A stretch of DNA of 7,419 nucleotides from NCBI GenBank assembly GCA_027084145.1, contig JALWLM010000101.1:1-7419 (forward strand), given 5' to 3'. Under the pieces are notes generated by a model. It made no database searches, was not told where the DNA came from, and saw only the letters and a program-made list of their open reading frames with translations. Shown here piece after piece: positions 1 through 5,793 of this stretch. The stretch comes from Crocinitomicaceae bacterium. Lineage in GTDB: Bacteria; Bacteroidota; Bacteroidia; Flavobacteriales_D; Crocinitomicaceae. The position numbers and the translations under genes were made by a program. Positions within the stretch are counted from its first letter, which is position 1. Every line of letters begins with the position of its first letter.

Positions 1-661
1 TCTCTTGACCTTTCCAATAGAATAAACCTATTTCATTATTGGCTAATTCAAAACTTTCATTTCCATAATAAAAACTTTCAGGCGACCCATTCGTTAGATA
101 ATCATTGTAAAGATTAAAGTATTTTATTTGAACATTTGAAATAAGATTTGATGTTGACGGTAAAGCTAAATTTATAAATTCAATTAAGCCGAAATTAACT
201 TCGTTATTCTGATAAACATAATTAGGATTATCATCAAACCCTGTTATGTTCAATTTTATATAATGAAAATCTCCGCCGGTATCTGTAACAAATGTATAAG
301 AATTGTATTTAAAAAAAGCCGAACGACCTTGAAAATCTTTTATATGAATTAAGGCATTAGGCAACAATATGTCTAATATTCTTTTGATTTCATTTCCGTC
401 TATGTTTTTATAACTGACCCAAACTTCGAAAGGGCTTGTTTCATTTAGATTGTGACCTTCCCAAGAAAAATCTCCTTGTCCTATTGGTTGTCCGCCGTTT
501 TCTTTTCGCATATTAAATCCTAATCCTGTAAACCTTCCGGCGTTGTTTACAACTTCTTTCAATACGGCATTATGATTTGTCGCTAATATTCCGCCAACCG
601 GAGCGTTCGGATTTATAGCGTTGTCGATATTTGCTAATAGATTTAAGAGATTATTTGACAT
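1..661 (-). CDS. Phage structural protein, N-terminal 220 residues (3' end outside window)
   Basis: The ATG at 659-661 opens a frame that runs to the window edge with no stop in 220 codons. The upstream bases are A/T-rich with no Shine-Dalgarno, as for most genes here. The N-terminus has a short helix (NNLLNLLANIDNAI, residues 3-16), then PVGGILATNHNAVLKEVVNN (21-40), a pattern I associate with the conserved base of tail appendage proteins in Bacteroidota phages. Residues 42-220 are beta-rich with many aromatics (FSWEGH at 65-70, FEVWVSYKNIDG at 78-89, FFKYNSYTF at 116-124), without signal peptide, membrane segment or coiled coil. Its place downstream of tape measure, hub-like and large structural genes fits a tail-tip, fibre-base or receptor-binding component. 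The exact role is not visible, and the missing C-terminus could change the picture. It starts only 11 bases after the stop of the 40-codon frame. Confidence 0.65.
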   Translation of the reverse strand, partial: MSNNLLNLLANIDNAINPNAPVGGILATNHNAVLKEVVNNAGRFTGLGFNMRKENGGQPIGQGDFSWEGHNLNETSPFEVWVSYKNIDGNEIKRILDILLPNALIHIKDFQGRSAFFKYNSYTFVTDTGGDFHYIKLNITGFDDNPNYVYQNNEVNFGLIEFINLALPSTSNLISNVQIKYFNLYNDYLTNGSPESFYYGNESFELANNEIGLFYWKGQE

Positions 662-672
662 TGTAAAATATT

Positions 673-795
673 TTATTCATATTTATTTTCATATCTGCTT
701 TCATATTTCCCTTGTTCTTGATTATCCGGTAAACATCCCAATCTTGCAGACACTTTATATTCTTTACCGGCGTTTAACTTTTCATTATCGATCAA
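673..795 (-). CDS. 40-codon open frame: probable +1-frame C-terminus of the 1008-aa protein, or a small gene
   Basis: This frame is open from just after a TAA at 814-816 to a TAA at 673-675. Read from its only early start, TTG at 793-795, it gives 40 residues beginning MIDNEKLNAGKEYKVSARLG and ending YESRYENKYE. AAGG lies six bases before that TTG. It overlaps the end of the upstream gene in the +1 frame and fills what would otherwise be a 123-base hole in a tightly overlapping operon. Its composition matches the neighbouring proteins. Skipping one base, for example the C at 790 in GATCGATAAT, turns ...KVKFDR-stop into ...KVKFDDNEKLNAGKEYKVS and gives a 1045-residue protein. Three readings remain: frame-shifted C-terminus by mutation or sequence error, programmed +1 shift at CGA-TAA, or an independent tiny gene. 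I favour the first. The coding nature is more secure than the choice among them. Confidence 0.5.
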   Translation of the reverse strand: MIDNEKLNAGKEYKVSARLGCLPDNQEQGKYESRYENKYE

Positions 796-3700
796 ACTTA
801 ACCTTATTAGATGTTAATTGCTCAATCTTTAACCGGCTTTCATTAGGCAAAGTTAATAAAATATTATTATTGTAGTTATCGAATACAGAACTAATCTCGT
901 AATATTCTTTTTCGCCTGCGCCGTCTTTAACTTCTAATCCTACAATTCCGTATATTTCATTAGCGTTTAAATCGCCTGCTAAATTCGTTAATGTAACTTC
1001 AATTTTTGTCGGCTCATCTAATAATAAGTTGCCGATTCTGTGATTTGTATTCGGGTCTAAATCACCGTTTATATTGGTATTGTCTGAATATCTAAAAAAA
1101 TCATATTTTACATCAATTTTTTCGTTTTCATCATATCCGTTAAACTTTATTTCAAACTCGTTTAGATAAATATTTATGCCTTGATTTTCTTCGATTTCTA
1201 ATTCTGTAAAGAAATAGAATTTATGCCCTGATGTTCTTAAATAATGCAACCAATCATTATTATAGCCGTTATGTTTGGCTGATTGGTCGAAAAACTCAAT
1301 AGGCACGTTTTCTCTTTTTATCCAATCTTCCCAGCGTATTTTCGTTGCAAAATAACCCTTATACTTAACGATATTATTTTGAACGCTATCAACACCCAAC
1401 TTTATAAAGTTCTTTAAATCGCTTGCTTGAAACTTAAATTGTCGGCTTTCGTTCAAGTCAATTATTTGCGTGCCTGTTTGGTCGATAGGATAATTCGTTA
1501 AATCGAAATTAAAATTTTCTAATTTGTAAATTAATCCTGTATTTACATTCTTTACATAATAGCCATAAGAAACAGATTTTAATTTCTTTTGAGTTTTATC
1601 TAAATCGAATTTTATTCTCGTTACCAAATCATCTTCGACAAAACCTTTATAAGTATTTACACCTGAATCAGATTCGGTTTTATAGTGTTCCAAAAATTCC
1701 GCTTGCATATTAGGATATTCTCCAACCGGCTGCACATACTTATCGAATTGGTTAAAATCTAATAAAAAACTGACTCTATTTGAGTTATTTATAACGCTAA
1801 TATCATCTCCTACATTTGCCCAAATGATATAATTTCTATCATCTTCCGTTTTTTGCGAAAACAAGTCTTTAAATTCTTGTGTTGGTATTAGCTTGATAGA
1901 AATCTCGATTTGATGTTGTCCTGTTGCCTTTGATATGTAATTATCAACCGCCATTATATCAACTCTCTCATTATTTTTTCCATTACCTTGATATAAAGTA
2001 TTTCCAACATTTTCTCCTAAATTAAAAGCCGTATCAATAGCATTAGCCTGATATTCTTTACCGGTATTTATAAATAAATTTTGTAAAAAGTTTTCTTGTT
2101 TGTGCTTATATTCGCTTTCGCTTAAAGGTATATAAGCAAAACCAACGCCAATCTTTATATTTTGATTTACGACATCAAACCCGCTTATTTTAGCTCTTAA
2201 TATTGTAGGTTTAGTGTAATCGAGTGATGAAATTGCATTGCCTTGTTCGTCGTAATAATTCAACTCATCAATTACGAATTTATTCCTGAACCCATTGAAA
2301 TTTTCATTGAACCACCCTGTATTCCCAAGTCGTTCTATTTCATTAAAATCTGATTTTATTGCTGTATTAGGATTGTTCCAAGTAGGAAGCGCTTCTATCT
2401 CGAATATATCAGTAATAGCGTTTACATTAGCAAAAAAATTAGGAATCGACATTGTTTCAAAATCTTTTAATTCGCTAAACATTGAGTTTAGCATAAAAGA
2501 CACTAATATCTTATACTTGTTTGTTCCTCCTTGATTTAATACTTTTATTTCAGCATATTGAGTTTCCAACTTTACATAAAAGTCTGACGCATTATGAGTC
2601 AATCCATCAGTTAATTCATATTCAAACGCTAAACTTAAACTATCATTTTCAGCTATATCAACACCGATTGTTTGACTAAAATACTGAACTTGATTTAGTA
2701 TGCTTTCTGTATTAATCCATTCCGACAAGATTATTTTCCTTTTAAAATTTAACGCATTACCGTTCTCGTATTGAAATAATACTAATCTTACTTTATCATT
2801 AGGATTTGATGTATGCGGCAAATCACCTCCTATTTCATAAATTTTGAATTGTGCTGATATATCAAAATACTTCAAATCTGATGAAGGAGCGTCTTTAAGA
2901 AATAAAGTTCTTTCATCTCCGTCTATGTATTGATTATTATGTTGGGAACTATACCAAGTTTCATAAGGAATATAATAAGATTGTTGCATCTTATATTCTG
3001 GCAATATGGCACTTATAACAGGCATTGATATTGATTTTGCTTTTCTTATTCCATTATCCGTCAGCATTGCACCTGCCGTATATGGTTTCAGCGTCATTGT
3101 AGAATAAGCCAAAGTTTTAATATCTGCTTCATATTGAGATGATGAAGGATTATTTCGCATTAATTTAACCGATTTTATCGCCATTCCTGACTGTTTGCCA
3201 ACAGGTATCATATCTTGATACTGATTATAAGGAATATTGTTTAAATCGTTAAGTTTGAATTTTGATATTTCTCCGTCTATTATGCTATGTAAGCTATGAC
3301 TTTGAATATTATTGTTATCAATAAGATTGTATTTGAAATTAATTCCTTGAATGTCTTTTAAAACTACAAATTTAACATTCGTGATTTTTTTATTTCCGTA
3401 ATTTGCCGGTATTGTAGAAAATGGAGTAAAATCAATATCCGTATCTGTTTCTATAACATTGTCGTAAATATTAGTGATTATAAACTGAATTGTGTGTGCA
3501 TCATATCCCCAGATTCCGTCGTTATTATCATCGTGTTCATATACCCAAGTAAGAGTCACTTCATCGCCTAAATCAAATCCGTAATCTTGCCATTTTTTTC
3601 CATTATTTAACTTAAATTTATTTTCATAATTATCGACAGTTACCGTATTTCCCATATCTGCAACAAAATCAATATCAACCTGAAATTCTAATTCAAGGTT

Positions 3701-3811
3701 AAACCATTCACCAATATTCCCTAATAACCAATTTGTTCGCTGTCTTAAACCGGTGCTGTCTGGTTCAAAAAATTGATTTGAGTATTTTCTATTTAGAATT
3801 TTTACGCTCAT
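785..3811 (-). CDS. Large beta-rich phage structural protein, probably tail tip or baseplate (1008 aa)
   Basis: I choose ATG at 3809-3811 (protein begins MSVKILNRKY). The frame can be extended to a TTG at 3827-3829, adding six residues, but that start is weaker and deepens the overlap with the 89-residue gene. The product is 1008 residues, rich in Asn, Asp, Tyr, Ile and Lys, with short alternating strands, no signal peptide, no membrane segment and no coiled coil: the look of a multi-domain beta-sandwich virion protein. Notable points are an acidic DDNNDG loop at 94-99, a second DLDPNTN loop at 917-923, and an aromatic block with WEDWI at 827-831 and NNDW at about 851-854, which I recall loosely from unannotated Bacteroidota phage proteins. 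Size and position suggest a tail-tip, baseplate or receptor-binding component. The annotated end ...KVKFDR is suspicious, because an open +1 frame follows it directly (see 673-795). Function beyond structural protein is unknown. Confidence 0.7.
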   Translation of the reverse strand: MSVKILNRKYSNQFFEPDSTGLRQRTNWLLGNIGEWFNLELEFQVDIDFVADMGNTVTVDNYENKFKLNNGKKWQDYGFDLGDEVTLTWVYEHDDNNDGIWGYDAHTIQFIITNIYDNVIETDTDIDFTPFSTIPANYGNKKITNVKFVVLKDIQGINFKYNLIDNNNIQSHSLHSIIDGEISKFKLNDLNNIPYNQYQDMIPVGKQSGMAIKSVKLMRNNPSSSQYEADIKTLAYSTMTLKPYTAGAMLTDNGIRKAKSISMPVISAILPEYKMQQSYYIPYETWYSSQHNNQYIDGDERTLFLKDAPSSDLKYFDISAQFKIYEIGGDLPHTSNPNDKVRLVLFQYENGNALNFKRKIILSEWINTESILNQVQYFSQTIGVDIAENDSLSLAFEYELTDGLTHNASDFYVKLETQYAEIKVLNQGGTNKYKILVSFMLNSMFSELKDFETMSIPNFFANVNAITDIFEIEALPTWNNPNTAIKSDFNEIERLGNTGWFNENFNGFRNKFVIDELNYYDEQGNAISSLDYTKPTILRAKISGFDVVNQNIKIGVGFAYIPLSESEYKHKQENFLQNLFINTGKEYQANAIDTAFNLGENVGNTLYQGNGKNNERVDIMAVDNYISKATGQHQIEISIKLIPTQEFKDLFSQKTEDDRNYIIWANVGDDISVINNSNRVSFLLDFNQFDKYVQPVGEYPNMQAEFLEHYKTESDSGVNTYKGFVEDDLVTRIKFDLDKTQKKLKSVSYGYYVKNVNTGLIYKLENFNFDLTNYPIDQTGTQIIDLNESRQFKFQASDLKNFIKLGVDSVQNNIVKYKGYFATKIRWEDWIKRENVPIEFFDQSAKHNGYNNDWLHYLRTSGHKFYFFTELEIEENQGINIYLNEFEIKFNGYDENEKIDVKYDFFRYSDNTNINGDLDPNTNHRIGNLLLDEPTKIEVTLTNLAGDLNANEIYGIVGLEVKDGAGEKEYYEISSVFDNYNNNILLTLPNESRLKIEQLTSNKVKFDR

Positions 3812-4058
3812 CTTTGAATATTTTTTCAAATTCTTTTATTTCAGCCTGTGCTTCTGATAATTTACCTGCTTTTGCTAAATTTATAGTCCTTTGCATAAGC
3901 CCCTGTATTTCTGATATTTTTGTTTTATCTTTATCAGGTGCATTTTTCAAAACGCCTGCCATAAGTTCATCAAGAACTTGTAATTTTTCTTGATATTCTT
4001 GTGTTTGCTTGTTTGCAAACTTAATCAAATCATCTAATTTATCGAATTGGTTAAACAT
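3789..4058 (-). CDS. Small helical hypothetical protein of the tail module (89 aa)
   Basis: The ATG at 4056-4058 lies inside the last codons of the 580-residue gene: the sequence TATGTTTAA carries both its start and the upstream TAA, an 8-base overlap that suggests translational coupling. The stop at 3789-3791 lies inside the next gene, a 23-base overlap. The product is 89 residues, without cysteine, strongly charged and predicted all-helical. Helix one is about residues 3-40 (FDKLDDLIKFANKQTQEYQ and on), a short KNAPDKDK turn sits near 38-45, and helix two is about 46-85, ending in a basic tail DERKNSK. No membrane segment or known motif is visible. I do not recognise the family. A small helical hairpin between two tail proteins could be a chaperone, a tail-tip adaptor or a minor structural subunit; the sequence does not decide. 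The double overlap makes it very likely to be a real gene. Confidence 0.75.
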   Translation of the reverse strand: MFNQFDKLDDLIKFANKQTQEYQEKLQVLDELMAGVLKNAPDKDKTKISEIQGLMQRTINLAKAGKLSEAQAEIKEFEKIFKDERKNSK

Positions 4059-5793
4059 ATCTTAATTTCAGGTTATTTGTGTATTTTTTATTGATACGAT
4101 AATCAATTACAGCAACTCTTTCTTCTGGTCTATATCTTAATTTATCAATAAATATTATGTTCCCTTCGCTGTCTGTTAATTTATTTTTATGTAAAAATAG
4201 TTTAAAATCATCTAAACTCATAGGTATTTTGTAATTTTTTACTTTGAAATATTGACCGTGTATTCCGTTTATTTCCGCAAATGAATTTATATAATGGTAT
4301 TTATCCCAGAGTATTTTCGCATTTATAAAATCTCGTTGATTAATCGCTAATTTCCCGCCGTTCATCTTTATCATTTTATCGCTTGTCGTAAAATGGTTTG
4401 ATAATAACAGGCTCCCAATATGATTATTAATGTTGTTTACTATATTAGTTCCTCCGCCAAATATACCTGTTAAAGTATCAACGAATACACCTACTTCTTT
4501 TGCAAACTTTTCTAAATCTGTAAAGCTTTTTTTTGCTGTTGCCAAAGAGAAAGGAATGTCTATTTCGGTTAAACCTTTGATATTGATATATTCTCTGTTT
4601 TGTATTACAACCGGCTCGGTTATAACTTGAAATATTCGCCCGTCTTGATTATCAAGTGTATTTCTATCCATTACATCGTAATCGAATTTAATAACATAAT
4701 TTGATACTATTTCATCCGTATTCAAAGAAAATTCATTTAATAATCTATCTTGATTTTGAAAATATGCCGGTAAAGTGCTATTATTAATATCATCAAAATT
4801 ATCCTTTCTTTCAAATACAAAAACATTATCAATTATACGATAATCAGCATTGAACATCTCTTTCATTACCCTAATTAAGTCGCCAAATGTATAAATAGAG
4901 CTGTCATTTGTTGGCACGCCTTTATCTGCCCCTTTTGTTTTCTTTGGCAAATTTACATAATCTAATTCAGGAATTGAACTTTGAAAAGTTAAACCAAGAT
5001 GTTGACAAGCCAGCTCAAACATTCGCCGGTATGTCATTCCTTTATAATGACTTAATCCCGGGAATAATTGTTCAAATATCATTGTCATTAGCTTGACAAT
5101 AGCGATAGTTATTGCGATAATATACGCTATGCGAGCAAGTGCTTTTAATACAACCAAGACCCAATCACCCAAATCCCAAGCCGTAACAACCACCGCCCCA
5201 ACGCCAACGCCAACGCCTACAACCGGAGTCGAAGCATTCGCTATATCTGCGATAGTTTCTGCAAGTTTTGATATATTTTCTATCAATTCCTTCGTCATCA
5301 TATACAAAGATAAACTCAATGTAATAACCTGCATTGTATCTGGTATGTAATTAATAATGTAAGGCACTTTCACAAAGTCGGCGTCTGTTATTATGCCTTT
5401 ATTGTAAAGATACGAGAAACTAAAACTATCGGCGACATCGTTTAACCAATCATCGCCGTGCTTCCGTTTAAGATTTAATTTTATCTCTTCTTTTCCAAAT
5501 ATTATGTTTTCATCTGCTAAATCTAAATATCCTTCAAATTGATAAGCCGGATTTTGATTATCGCCTATTACTATTTTATAAGGTTCACCTTCAAAAACGC
5601 CGACGCCACCTGTTAAACCATTAAAAATCCTTTCTTGTAGATATTTATTAGCTTCCAAGACAAACGATAAATCTGTAACATTTAGAGATACGGATTCGGT
5701 TTTTTTGACCCAATCAATGACAATTTCTAAATCTTGCCAATTTCTCGGTTCTCCAAAATCATTTCCGTTTATGTAGTGTCTTATGCTTGTCAT
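4051..5793 (-). CDS. Putative tail/baseplate protein (distal-tail or hub-like) with hydrophobic central segment
   Basis: A 580-residue protein starts at ATG 5791-5793, overlapping the tape measure stop as ATGA. AAGG lies seven bases upstream, the clearest Shine-Dalgarno in the window. Residues 1-150 look like a beta-rich tail-adaptor domain (short strands, FEGYLDL, EIKLNLKR). Residues about 152-245 are strongly hydrophobic: one stretch at 152-166, a VGVGVGVG run with Val/Ala at 191-204, and a long apolar helix at 211-240 (WVLVVLKALARIAYIIAITI and onward). Residues 250-580 return to soluble mixed alpha/beta sequence. Position directly after a tape measure gene fits a distal tail protein or baseplate hub that closes the tube and contacts the cell envelope; this is inferred from gene order, as no catalytic motif is visible. 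The hydrophobic block could be membrane-active during DNA entry or simply a buried core. Only the structural-protein role is reasonably safe. Confidence 0.6.
   Translation of the reverse strand: MTSIRHYINGNDFGEPRNWQDLEIVIDWVKKTESVSLNVTDLSFVLEANKYLQERIFNGLTGGVGVFEGEPYKIVIGDNQNPAYQFEGYLDLADENIIFGKEEIKLNLKRKHGDDWLNDVADSFSFSYLYNKGIITDADFVKVPYIINYIPDTMQVITLSLSLYMMTKELIENISKLAETIADIANASTPVVGVGVGVGAVVVTAWDLGDWVLVVLKALARIAYIIAITIAIVKLMTMIFEQLFPGLSHYKGMTYRRMFELACQHLGLTFQSSIPELDYVNLPKKTKGADKGVPTNDSSIYTFGDLIRVMKEMFNADYRIIDNVFVFERKDNFDDINNSTLPAYFQNQDRLLNEFSLNTDEIVSNYVIKFDYDVMDRNTLDNQDGRIFQVITEPVVIQNREYINIKGLTEIDIPFSLATAKKSFTDLEKFAKEVGVFVDTLTGIFGGGTNIVNNINNHIGSLLLSNHFTTSDKMIKMNGGKLAINQRDFINAKILWDKYHYINSFAEINGIHGQYFKVKNYKIPMSLDDFKLFLHKNKLTDSEGNIIFIDKLRYRPEERVAVIDYRINKKYTNNLKLRYV
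5198..5215. repeat. Hexamer tandem repeat (CCAACG)x3 in the 580-aa gene
   Basis: Three perfect copies of CCAACG stand in a row on the plus strand. On the coding strand they are CGTTGG units that, with flanking degenerate copies, encode the alternating VGVGVGVG run at residues 192-199 of the 580-residue protein. The run opens the longest hydrophobic stretch of that protein. Length variation by slippage would add or remove Val-Gly pairs without breaking the frame. Confidence 0.8.

Noticed and set aside
773..784. ATG overlapping the TAA at 785-787 as the start of a new gene
   Set aside because: That frame reads ATG-AAA-AGT-TAA and ends after three codons.
662..784. Promoter or terminator in the gap between the 1008-residue gene and the 661 start
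   Set aside because: I see no stem with a T tract and no convincing promoter boxes; the stretch is explained better by the 40-codon open frame.
2474..2492. Perfect inverted repeat GCTAAAC-attga-GTTTAGC
   Set aside because: It lies deep inside the 1008-residue coding region, has no T tract, and a seven-base stem is expected by chance a few times in an AT-rich window of this size.
3812..3829. Upstream TTG start for the 1008-residue gene, adding six residues
   Set aside because: The codon is TTG, not ATG. An ATG follows six codons later at 3809-3811, and the TTG would lengthen the overlap with the 89-residue gene without a better ribosome site.
621..5350. Plus-strand open frames at 621-875, 2295-2534, 3733-3993, 4430-4630, 4908-5096 and 5093-5350
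   Set aside because: Nearly all lie antisense inside well-supported minus-strand genes (621-875 also crosses the start of one). Their products have antisense-type composition (Ser/Leu/Ile/Phe-rich), and they have no operon logic.
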